A DNA stretch of 16,041 bases from an uncultured Lachnospiraceae bacterium (GTDB lineage Bacteria; Bacillota_A; Clostridia; Lachnospirales; Lachnospiraceae). Shown here piece after piece: positions 1 through 6,967 of the stretch. Below the pieces are notes generated by a model. It made no database searches, was not told the origin of the DNA, and saw nothing but the letters and a program-made list of their open reading frames with translations. The stretch is taken from positions 1 through 16,041 of the forward strand of contig CAJUGZ010000023.1 in assembly GCA_910585855.1 (NCBI GenBank), given 5' to 3'. The translations under genes and the position numbers were made by a program. The first letter of the stretch is position 1. Each line of letters begins with the position of its first letter.

Positions 1-79
1 GCAGAAGTCTTAGAATTTCTTACTTCCCGAAGAGCGGAACAGCAGACCAACAGGAGAACCAAAATCCAGCGTCCCCTCC
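1..79 (+). repeat. Structured repeat copy A (3' end only)
   Basis: This is the right-hand part of the dispersed repeat seen complete at 6627-6957. It holds the inner-stem half (1-41), a 28-nt variable arm (42-69) and the conserved end CGTCCCCTCC (70-79). The matching left arm would lie outside the window, so pairing of this copy cannot be tested here. It sits about 150 bp beyond the purD stop codon, tail to tail with purD. Its arm differs from those of copies B to F, while the inner part matches copies C and D closely. Confidence 0.8.
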
Positions 80-106
80 ACTTCTCACAAAAAAATTAAT
101 TCACTC

Positions 107-135
107 TTGACAAATCCTACCAGAACAGCTATTAT
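107..135 (+). promoter_or_regulatory. Possible plus-strand promoter facing the 3' end of purD
   Basis: TTGACA (107-112) and TATTAT (130-135) are separated by 17 bp, a near-consensus vegetative promoter. It points toward the 3' end of purD, so a transcript would be antisense to purD or a short RNA. On the other strand TATAAT (131-136) with an upstream TG forms an extended -10 pointing out of the window, so the two would overlap. No gene lies in 80-228 on either strand. The call rests on motif match only. Confidence 0.4.
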
Positions 136-194
136 ATCAAACAGAGAATCGACTCAAAATCTATTTTCATAGAGTGGTATACTCTGCGAAATCC

Positions 195-209
195 TACTAA
201 ATTCTAGTA
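195..209. promoter_or_regulatory. Operator-like palindrome TACTA-N5-TAGTA, copy 1
   Basis: The sequence is TACTA-AATTC-TAGTA, a palindrome with 5-bp half-sites and a 5-bp spacer. It lies between the purD stop codon and the promoter-like sequences at 107-136. The same half-sites and spacing occur twice in the pyrE promoter region (8655-8669 and 8704-8718). Three copies in 16 kb, all intergenic, suggest a binding site for one dimeric regulator. Which promoter this copy would control is unclear. Confidence 0.5.
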
Positions 210-228
210 AAATTAAAAAGAATTACAA

Positions 229-1506
229 TCAATTAGTTTCATCAATCGCTTTTCCAATATCATGCCGAAAGTATTTATTTTCAAATGTTATCCACTCCAC
301 AGCCTGATATGCATTAGAACGAGCCATTTTCAAATCTTCCCCTTTTGCCGTAACCCCCAATACTCGCCCTCCATTTGTCAAAATTTTTCCATCCGAATCA
401 AACTTTGTCCCAGCATGAAAAGCATAATATCCTTCCTTCTCTTTTATCTTTTCCAATCCATCTATTACAAATCCTTTTTGATATTTCTCTGGATATCCAT
501 CAGAAGCAAGTACCACACAAACCGCCGCATTTTCCTCAAATTCCAGCTCTATCTCAGAAAGTTTTCCATCTATACAAGCTTCCATTACCTCTATAATATC
601 ATTTTTCATTCTAGGAAGTACTACCTGTGCTTCTGGATCTCCAAAACGAGCATTATACTCCAATACTCTAGGACCTTTTTCTGTCAGCATCAGCCCAAAG
701 AAAATAATTCCCTGAAATACTCGCCCTTCTGCTTTCATTGCATCTACAGTAGGCTGATAAATATACTTTCTGCAAAATGCATCCACTTCCTCTGTATAAA
801 ACGGACTTGGTGAAAACGTTCCCATTCCTCCAGTATTTAACCCTCGATCGCCGTCTTTTGCTCTTTTATGATCCTGTGCCGATGTCATAATCCGAATGGT
901 ATTTCCATCTACAAAAGAAAGAACCGAAACTTCAGGACCGGTTATAAACTCCTCAATTACCAAACGATTTCCCGCTGCCCCAAACTGCTTATCCAGCATA
1001 ATGGTTTTTACTCCAGCTCTTGCTTCTTCTAAATTATTACAAATTAAAACACCTTTTCCCAAAGCCAATCCATCTGCCTTTAGTACAATCGGAAATGACG
1101 CTGTTTCTAAATAGGTCAAAGCGGCATCTGCTGAGTCAAAAATTTCATAATCAGCAGTAGGAATCTGATATTTTTTCATCAGTTCTTTTGAAAATGCCTT
1201 TGAACCCTCTAAAATAGCTGCATTTTTTCTAGGGCCAAATACACGCAGTCCCTCTGCTTCAAACAGATCCACAATCCCGCCTACCAGCGGATCATCCATT
1301 CCGATTACAGTCAAATCAATCTGTTTTTCTTTTGCAAAAGCTACTAATTTATCAAATTCCATTGCGCCGATACTGACACATTCTGCATACTCTGCAATTC
1401 CTGCATTTCCGGGTGCACAGTAAATCTTTTCTGCTTTTTTGCTCTGTGCAATCTTCCAAGCAATCGCATGTTCTCTTCCGCCGCTTCCGACAATTAAAAT
1501 TTTCAT
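229..1506 (-). CDS. purD: Phosphoribosylamine-glycine ligase (GARS)
   Basis: This is the cytoplasmic enzyme that joins glycine to phosphoribosylamine using ATP, the second step of purine synthesis. The 425 residues match the usual length. The N-terminal domain opens with MKILIVGSGGREHAIAW. The ATP-grasp fold follows, with VLKADGLALGKGV (about 141-153), the GPEVSVLSFVDG segment (about 190-201), the NTGGMGTFSP loop (about 224-233) and, further on, EYNARFGDPEAQ. The start ATG overlaps the purN stop as ATGA, so translation is probably coupled. It is the last gene of the purE-purM-purN-purD run. No clear hairpin terminator follows; the next 150 bp hold a palindrome and promoter-like motifs. Confidence 0.97.
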   Translation of the reverse strand: MKILIVGSGGREHAIAWKIAQSKKAEKIYCAPGNAGIAEYAECVSIGAMEFDKLVAFAKEKQIDLTVIGMDDPLVGGIVDLFEAEGLRVFGPRKNAAILEGSKAFSKELMKKYQIPTADYEIFDSADAALTYLETASFPIVLKADGLALGKGVLICNNLEEARAGVKTIMLDKQFGAAGNRLVIEEFITGPEVSVLSFVDGNTIRIMTSAQDHKRAKDGDRGLNTGGMGTFSPSPFYTEEVDAFCRKYIYQPTVDAMKAEGRVFQGIIFFGLMLTEKGPRVLEYNARFGDPEAQVVLPRMKNDIIEVMEACIDGKLSEIELEFEENAAVCVVLASDGYPEKYQKGFVIDGLEKIKEKEGYYAFHAGTKFDSDGKILTNGGRVLGVTAKGEDLKMARSNAYQAVEWITFENKYFRHDIGKAIDETN

Positions 1507-2114
1507 CTTTCTTCTCCTATCTTTAATGTTCCGTTTGCTGCCATCTCAATTGCCTGTGGAAGAATCTTCCATTCTGCTTCTTCCATCACACGCCGCTGCA
1601 GCACCTCTGGCGTATCTCCTTGCTGTACTTCTACTGCTTTTTGCAGAATTATCTCTCCGGTATCCGTTCCTTCGTCTACAAAATGCACAGTAGCTCCGGT
1701 TACTTTCACTCCACGGGCAAGTGCTGCCTCATGTACTTTTAATCCATAATATCCTGTTCCGCAAAAAGATGGAATCAAAGATGGATGAATATTGATCATA
1801 CGCCTCCGATATTTTTCCACCATCGGCGCAGGAATCGCTACCAAAAAACCAGCCAGTACAATGAAATCCGGCTCTCTTTCATCCACTGCTTTCATCAGTG
1901 CCTGATAAAATAATTCCCGGTTTTCATAGTCCTTTGGAGATACACAAACAGAAAAAATACCATGTTTTTTTGCTCTCTCTAGTGCAAACGCATTCCGATT
2001 GTTGCTGATTACCCCGACAATTTCTGCATTAGTAATGGTTTTATTGGAAATGCCGTCAATGATAGCCTGAAGATTTGTACCGCCTCCAGAAACTAATACA
2101 CATATTTTTAGCAT
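1503..2114 (-). CDS. purN: Phosphoribosylglycinamide formyltransferase (GART)
   Basis: It transfers a formyl group from 10-formyltetrahydrofolate to glycinamide ribonucleotide, the third step of purine synthesis. The 203 residues are typical of the stand-alone bacterial enzyme. The phosphate-binding start VLVSGGGTNLQAII (about 7-19) is intact. The catalytic residues expected from the E. coli enzyme are present as N108 and H110 in INIHPSLIP and D151 in VDEGTDTGE. Its ATG overlaps the end of purM by 7 bp, and its stop overlaps the purD start by 4 bp, so the three genes are tightly coupled. Confidence 0.97.
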   Translation of the reverse strand: MLKICVLVSGGGTNLQAIIDGISNKTITNAEIVGVISNNRNAFALERAKKHGIFSVCVSPKDYENRELFYQALMKAVDEREPDFIVLAGFLVAIPAPMVEKYRRRMINIHPSLIPSFCGTGYYGLKVHEAALARGVKVTGATVHFVDEGTDTGEIILQKAVEVQQGDTPEVLQRRVMEEAEWKILPQAIEMAANGTLKIGEER

Positions 2115-3133
2115 AAGATAACTCCTTTTTCTCCCAACTCAATCTGTCCTAATACAAAAGCCTGTTCTCCCGCTGCCTGAACTGCTGCAATCGTTCGATC
2201 TGCATCTTCTTGTGCAACCCCAAGCACCATTCCGACTCCCATATTAAAAGTATTGTACATCATCTCTTCTCTTATATCCCCGTCTTTCGAAAGCATTTCA
2301 AAAATCGGCGGTACTTGATAACTCTTTTTTCTTACCACTGCGCAAACTCCATCCGGCAGCATACGAGGAATATTTTCATAGAATCCGCCTCCGGTAATAT
2401 GACTGCATCCCTTAATTGTCACACCTGCTTCTTTTACGCTGTTCAGGGCTTTTACATAAATTTTTGTCGGTATCAGCAAAGCCTCGCCCAATGTCATGCC
2501 AAGTGAATCATAATAAATATTTAAAGCTGTTTCTGTCATAGAAAAGACTTTTCGAACTAAAGAGTATCCATTGCTATGTATTCCAGAAGACGCAATTCCA
2601 ATTAAACAGTCTCCAGCCTTTAACTGCTTTCCGGTAATCAAATTCTTTTCATCTACAATACCAACGGCAAATCCAGCCAAATCATATTCATCCACCGGAT
2701 AAAAACCCGGCATCTCTGCAGTTTCGCCTCCGATTAAAGCAGCCCCTGCCATTTTACATCCCTCTGCTACACCGCTTACAATCGTAGCAATCTTTTCCGG
2801 TTCATTTCTTCCACAGGCAATATAGTCTAAGAAAAATAAAGGTTCTCCGCCTGCACAGGCAATATCATTGACACACATAGCAACACAATCAATGCCAATC
2901 GTATGATGCTGATTCAATAAAAATGCTACTTTTAATTTTGTTCCTACCCCATCTGTTCCAGAAACCAAAATCGGCTTTTCCATTTCCTTAAATTTCTCTA
3001 AAGAAAAAGCACCAGAAAAACCGCCAATCCCTCCTAATACCTCTGGACGCATCGTTCCCTGTACATGCTTTTTCATCAATTCCACTGCCTTATAACCTGC
3101 TTCAATATCTACTCCTGCATTTTTATAGTCCAT
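2108..3133 (-). CDS. purM: Phosphoribosylformylglycinamidine cyclo-ligase (AIR synthetase)
   Basis: It closes the imidazole ring to make aminoimidazole ribonucleotide with ATP. The 341 residues fit the family. Recognisable segments are the N-terminal MDYKNAGVDIEAGYKAV, the ATP-binding SGTDGVGTKLKVA (about 58-70), GGETAEMPGFY in the middle, and HITGGGFYENIPRMLP in the C-terminal half. The ribosome binding site CGGGAGG lies just upstream of the ATG. Its product is the precursor that PurK and PurE act on; purE is the next gene upstream, 174 bp away. purC, purF, purH and purK are not in the window. Confidence 0.97.
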   Translation of the reverse strand: MDYKNAGVDIEAGYKAVELMKKHVQGTMRPEVLGGIGGFSGAFSLEKFKEMEKPILVSGTDGVGTKLKVAFLLNQHHTIGIDCVAMCVNDIACAGGEPLFFLDYIACGRNEPEKIATIVSGVAEGCKMAGAALIGGETAEMPGFYPVDEYDLAGFAVGIVDEKNLITGKQLKAGDCLIGIASSGIHSNGYSLVRKVFSMTETALNIYYDSLGMTLGEALLIPTKIYVKALNSVKEAGVTIKGCSHITGGGFYENIPRMLPDGVCAVVRKKSYQVPPIFEMLSKDGDIREEMMYNTFNMGVGMVLGVAQEDADRTIAAVQAAGEQAFVLGQIELGEKGVILC

Positions 3134-3307
3134 CTTTTTTCCTCCCGAGTCCTTTTTTGTCTGACTGCTTTTTTATAAGATAATTGTAACATATTTTTTT
3201 ATTAATTCCATCTAAAACAGTTATATTTTTTCCTAATAATATTGATAAGAATATTTCCTAACTTATATAACAAAACACCGCTCAAAAATATTTTTTACCA
3301 AACTTTA
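3134..3307 (-). promoter_or_regulatory. purE-purM intergenic region with a possible purM promoter
   Basis: This very AT-rich 174-bp gap separates purM from purE. On the minus strand an extended -10, TGT-TACAAT (TACAAT at 3183-3188), lies about 50 bp before the purM ATG, but no good -35 is visible. The region also contains one arm of the inverted repeat that encloses purE (3263-3291). I see no purine riboswitch core. purM-purN-purD may therefore be transcribed both from purE and from this weaker site. Confidence 0.3.
3263..3291. repeat. Inverted repeat arm flanking purE (downstream side)
   Basis: The 29 nt here are the reverse complement of 3879-3907 with one mismatch, and weaker similarity continues inward. 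It begins with TTATATAACAAAACAC. It sits just past the purE stop codon, and its partner just before the purE promoter region, so the two enclose purE and nothing else (a 645-bp interval including the arms). No obvious target duplication borders the arms. Confidence 0.75.
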
Positions 3308-3823
3308 TTATGTCATTTGTTTTAAATATTCACTATAACCAATTTCTTCTATCTTTTCCTTTTTTGCCACAACACTGTCTTTTAATCCGTCTTTATACTC
3401 TTTTACCTTATCTAACAGTTCTGGATTTGAAGTAGCCAAAATTTCTGCTGCCAGCAGACCGGCATTCAAAGCTCCATTGATGGCAACTGTAGCAACCGGA
3501 ATCCCTGATGGCATCTGTACAATCGAATACAAAGAATCTACTCCACTTAAAGATTTTGTATAAATCGGAACACCGATTACAGGCAGCGGGAAAATCGCTG
3601 CTGCCATTCCGGGAAGATGCGCTGCTCCTCCAGCACCTGCAATAATCACCTTAAATCCTCTGCTCTCTGCAGTTTTTGCATAATGAAAAAATATATCCGG
3701 CATTCTGTGAGCAGATATTACGGTTACATCATAACTGATTCCCAGTTTATCTAAAATCTCACAGGCCTTACACATCACGGGCAAGTCTGAATCACTTCCC
3801 ATAACAATTCCTACTTCTGGCAT
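3308..3823 (-). CDS. purE: N5-carboxyaminoimidazole ribonucleotide mutase
   Basis: It converts N5-CAIR to CAIR in purine synthesis, following PurK. From the chosen start it has 171 residues, normal for class I PurE. Signature segments are MGSDSDLP (about 8-15), VISAHRMP (about 35-42, with the expected His39) and AGAGGAAHLPGM (about 62-73). The reading frame stays open nine codons further upstream, but the ATG at 3823 is preceded by AAGGGAGGG at 8 nt, while the upstream ATGs lack a good site. A TATAAT (3850-3855) lies 26 nt before the start with only a weak -35. The gene is enclosed by a 29-bp inverted repeat. Confidence 0.96.
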   Translation of the reverse strand: MPEVGIVMGSDSDLPVMCKACEILDKLGISYDVTVISAHRMPDIFFHYAKTAESRGFKVIIAGAGGAAHLPGMAAAIFPLPVIGVPIYTKSLSGVDSLYSIVQMPSGIPVATVAINGALNAGLLAAEILATSNPELLDKVKEYKDGLKDSVVAKKEKIEEIGYSEYLKQMT

Positions 3824-3878
3824 ATAGAAAACCCTCCCTTTCTTCATCAATTATATTTTTGAATTTTTTGTAAAAAGG

Positions 3879-3907
3879 ATATTTTTGAGCAGTGTTTTGT
3901 TATATAA
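3879..3907. repeat. Inverted repeat arm flanking purE (upstream side)
   Basis: This is the partner of 3263-3291, matching 28 of 29 positions in inverted orientation. It ends exactly at the stop codon of the aminopeptidase gene (3908-3910) and lies upstream of the purE -10 candidate. In an RNA covering purE the two arms could pair across the gene. In DNA they could serve as recombination ends. Confidence 0.75.
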
Positions 3908-5965
3908 CTACATTTCATTTAACAACTCCGTTCCGGGCAGAACAAATTTTCCGTCAGCAATCAGCAGAACTTTCTTTCCGTCCTTTTGACAGCAGGCAAT
4001 TTCTCCGATTTCTTCATAAGGAATCGTAATATCCGTATGACAATGAAAATATGCCTTATTCGGATCAGTCTTTCGAAGCATACTAAATGTATTTTCTTTT
4101 GCAATCATTTCTTTTCCATCAGGGTTATACACCAAAACATCTTCTTCCCAACTATAACAGGTATCTCCCACTGCAAAATGAGGTCCCATTTTCTCTACAA
4201 TTAAAATCGGAAGTTTTCGGATAATTCCATATTTTTTTGCCATTGCATAAGCTGCCGTATTGGTTCCGATTGCAAACTCTCCCATTGGAAGTGTATCATG
4301 CCCCTGCAGCAAATGATTTTTTATATAAGCACGATTTTCCTCTTCCGACGAAAAATTACTACAATGATAATCACAGATACAACCGTCCTGAAATCGAATC
4401 GAAAAATCCTGAAACTTTAATCCACGTAAAAAAACCTCCTTTACATGAAGAATACCATTCGTTCCATAAAGTTTCGGCGAAGTAAAAACCTCCCCAAGCG
4501 GAATATTGACATCCGCCAGACAATTTTCAAATCTGGTTTCCCGCCTTGGATCAGAAATTTCTTTTAATGCTACCGTTAAATCAGTTTGATTTCCATTTGC
4601 CCCAACAATTCGAACAAACTCACAATTATCCAAAGCATCAATTAAACACTGCTGTACCCGCTGATAAACGATATAGTCCAATGTATTAATCCGTATGGTT
4701 TCCCGAAAGATTTCCTCAAAATGTTCCCCAATCTCTGGTGTTGGAAATGCAATAATCGTAAAACTGGTTTCTTTCGAAGGAATATACTGTTCGGAAATCT
4801 GACTGCTGATATTAGAAAAATCTACCATTAACTTCTGCTGTTTTTTTGACAGCACAACAGCTTCCGGTTTACAGACAGGAGCAAATGGTTCTTCTCCAAA
4901 TGTTTCAAAGACAGCAGGTCCTGCTATCTGCCGAAAAAATTCTGCATTTTTATAATATACTGCCGCCAAAACAGCCTTCTTTCTCTCAAAAAATGCCTTA
5001 TCAAAATAAAGCCCTTCATCTTGACAATGATCATAGTCATACTGTCTGTTCGCCGGAGTTGCTGTATAGCCAATTCGCTGATTTTTACGCTTTTCCACAC
5101 TGTGCAGTGCATATCGAAAGAAAACCGGTTTTAAACCAAGTGCTGCAAATTTCTGTACTGCTTCTCGAATAATCCGTTCAAAGCCAATCGGAAAACGAAT
5201 CTGCACAATCTTTTTCAAAGAAAGATCCTTCTTTGTATTTTCAAATCCTCTTCGGTAGCCGTCTACAAAAACTGCTGCAATCGTTTCCACTGTTTCTTCC
5301 GGTAGCCGATTACAAAAATCTGCACATTTTATCTCTATATCCGTAATATATTCGCCATAAGCAAATAAATAACGTAAATCTTCTAAATCCCGTTCCATTA
5401 CAATCTTTTCTGCAAAATCAAAAGAAGGATCACAAGCTGACAAAATCCGCTTTGCATAGATTACATCACTGTAATCACTTAAAAACCAATATACTGCATG
5501 AAAGATTTCCTCCTGCGTTCCTTCCGCCTCGAATAAATTGTAAAGTTCCACAAAAAGCTCACAGCCTGATATCACCTCTATTTCATTTCCTTCATAGACA
5601 TCCGCAATCAAGGCTCGAAGCTCCGTATACACAAACGACAATAACTGTCCATATTCTTTCCCTAACTTCTGTACGGCATAAGCAGGATTTGCATAGCTTA
5701 CAACGTATTGATCAGGCAAAATATCTTCATATAGTTTTCTGTTGTAAATCTGATATTCTGCAAAAGAAAGCTGATCTAATTCACCGCTTTGCTTCTTTTC
5801 ATCCAGCTCCTTTATTAACAAAAGAAAACCAGCTACTTGATGAAAATACTCTAAAAACGGTTCTTTTACACTGTTTTCTGTTTGAATTGCTGCAATTCTC
5901 TCCATGGACAACTGATAGCGTTCTTTTCGCAGTTCTTTTTCTTCTCCTGATAGTTCTGTTCTCAT
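3908..5965 (-). CDS. M29-family metalloaminopeptidase with long N-terminal domain
   Basis: The C-terminal third matches the M29 (AmpS/aminopeptidase II) leucyl aminopeptidases, which use two metal ions to remove N-terminal residues from peptides. Counting from the ATG at 5965 the protein has 685 residues. Likely metal ligands are E492 in GEVFTSP, E563 in MGEFAIGTN, H596 in MGPHFAVGD, Y604, and H643/D645 in FHCHTDIT; these follow the family pattern. The N-terminal half has no domain I can name, and the protein is much longer than the roughly 410 residues of classic M29 enzymes. The frame stays open to 6181, but that extension lies inside repeat copy B, so I chose the ATG at 5965, preceded by AAGGGAG at 12 nt. 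purE starts 85 bp downstream. No signal peptide is visible, so it should be cytoplasmic. Confidence 0.85.
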   Translation of the reverse strand: MRTELSGEEKELRKERYQLSMERIAAIQTENSVKEPFLEYFHQVAGFLLLIKELDEKKQSGELDQLSFAEYQIYNRKLYEDILPDQYVVSYANPAYAVQKLGKEYGQLLSFVYTELRALIADVYEGNEIEVISGCELFVELYNLFEAEGTQEEIFHAVYWFLSDYSDVIYAKRILSACDPSFDFAEKIVMERDLEDLRYLFAYGEYITDIEIKCADFCNRLPEETVETIAAVFVDGYRRGFENTKKDLSLKKIVQIRFPIGFERIIREAVQKFAALGLKPVFFRYALHSVEKRKNQRIGYTATPANRQYDYDHCQDEGLYFDKAFFERKKAVLAAVYYKNAEFFRQIAGPAVFETFGEEPFAPVCKPEAVVLSKKQQKLMVDFSNISSQISEQYIPSKETSFTIIAFPTPEIGEHFEEIFRETIRINTLDYIVYQRVQQCLIDALDNCEFVRIVGANGNQTDLTVALKEISDPRRETRFENCLADVNIPLGEVFTSPKLYGTNGILHVKEVFLRGLKFQDFSIRFQDGCICDYHCSNFSSEEENRAYIKNHLLQGHDTLPMGEFAIGTNTAAYAMAKKYGIIRKLPILIVEKMGPHFAVGDTCYSWEEDVLVYNPDGKEMIAKENTFSMLRKTDPNKAYFHCHTDITIPYEEIGEIACCQKDGKKVLLIADGKFVLPGTELLNEM

Positions 5966-5997
5966 TTTAATTAATTTCTCCCTTAGTGATAAAGCTG

Positions 5998-6025
5998 AGT
6001 ATAGTTTTTTCCAAGCCGGACGCAA
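5998..6025 (-). promoter_or_regulatory. Possible aminopeptidase promoter using the end of repeat B
   Basis: On the minus strand TTGCGT (6020-6025) and TATACT (5998-6003) are 16 bp apart, placing a transcript start about 26 nt before the aminopeptidase ATG. The -35 hexamer spans the conserved CGTCC end of repeat copy B, while the -10 lies just outside it. The -35 matches consensus at only about half its positions, so this is tentative. Confidence 0.35.
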
Positions 6026-6350
6026 GATTCGGGCGGCTAATTTCTGCTGCACACTCCGCTCCGAAATGTAAGAAAGTCTAAGGCTTCTGATGAAAGTGCA
6101 TTCAACCGTACGAACCGGGGCGCAATTCGCCCGTATGAAAGGCGAAACTTTGATGATGTAAGGAAGGATTCTTCCAACCATAAATTATCCTCTTTTCTTT
6201 ATATACGGGCTAAACACGCCCCTTTTTTTGCACATCCTGCATGAAAGCAGGATATGCAAAAAATTCTAGATTTCCAAGCAGAAGCCCAAGACTTTCTAAC
6301 ATTTCTCCGAAGTCGTAGGCAGCAGAAACCAGCCGCCCAAATCTCGCTGT
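6018..6350 (-). repeat. Structured repeat copy B (complete)
   Basis: A complete copy of the repeat in minus orientation, with ACAG at its right (family 5') end and CGTCC at its left (family 3') end. Variable arms are 6023-6050 and 6319-6346 (28 nt each). They pair at 24 positions, and all four remaining positions become G-U pairs when read in the family orientation. Inner parts are a second long stem, an A/T-tract hairpin (about 6223-6263) and a GC-rich long-range stem around GGGGCG/CGCCCC. Any ORF inside is incidental; the open frame here has been fused in silico to the aminopeptidase. Confidence 0.85.
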
Positions 6351-6626
6351 TATGTTGACTGACACTACAATTAAAAAGACAAACCAAAAGCTGTATTTTC
6401 GAAAACCTGTTCCATATGCTCCCACCTGCATCTTTTTCGATATATTTAAGAAACTTTTTCCATATTACAATAAAAAATTACTGTTATTTAGCAAAAAATC
6501 CACTGTAAAATCAGCATATATCAGGATAATAAACAAGCTTAAAAAAATTAACCCGTTATCTTCAAATTTATCCATAAAAAAGATTTTAACGAAAGAAATT
6601 CGCTTTTTCTGTTCAAAAGCCAAGAA
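6351..6626 (-). pseudogene. Decayed membrane-protein reading frame between repeats B and C
   Basis: One minus-strand frame runs through this stretch with a single stop codon (6465-6467). Before the stop it encodes a hydrophobic segment containing LIFLSLFIILIYADF, and after it a second one containing FWFVFLIVVSVNI. Both ends run into the flanking repeats, so neither a native start nor a native end remains. I do not recognise the family. It could be the remnant of a small two-segment membrane protein split by the repeats, or AT-rich sequence that is open by chance. Confidence 0.3.
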
Positions 6627-6957
6627 ACAGTCAGATTCGGAAACTGTTGGCAGCCTGCAGTGACTTCGGAAAAAAGCTAGATGTTCTTTGGCTTCTGTAG
6701 AAAACCTAGAATTTTTTGCATACACTGCTTCCATGCAGTGTGTGCAAAAAAAGGGGCGTGTTTAGCCCGTACTTAAAAAAGGAAACAGCTTGGTGACTGG
6801 AAAAATCCTTCCTTACATCATCAAAATTTCGCCTTCCATACGGGCGAATTGCGCCCCGGTTCGTACGGTTGGATGCACTTTCATCAGAAGCCTTAGAACT
6901 TCTTGCTTTTTGGAGATTGGAACAGCAGGCTGCCAACAGTTTCCGAATCTGACGTCC
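6627..6957 (+). repeat. Structured repeat copy C (complete)
   Basis: A complete plus-oriented copy running from ACAG (6627-6630) to CGTCC (6953-6957). The variable arms 6631-6658 and 6925-6952 are perfectly complementary over 28 nt. Inside lie the second stem, an A/T-tract hairpin (about 6713-6752) and the GC-rich stem GGGGCG...CGCCCC. The conserved core matches copy B in inverted orientation over most of its length, but the outer arms do not match B's. It ends 10 bp from the stop codon of the DUF6142-like gene, tail to tail. Confidence 0.85.
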
Positions 6958-6967
6958 CCTCCCCCTT

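Noticed and set aside
3134..3307. Purine riboswitch before purM or purE
   Set aside because: I could not find the conserved junction sequence or the paired loops in either upstream region.
5966..6181. N-terminal extension of the M29 aminopeptidase
   Set aside because: The sequence is repeat B, and a better-placed ATG with a binding site lies at 5965.
6018..6957. Group II intron or integron attC reading of the repeats
   Set aside because: No GTGCG-type intron start, catalytic domain V or reverse transcriptase is visible, and the conserved ends are ACAG and CGTCC rather than the attC core site GTTRRRY.
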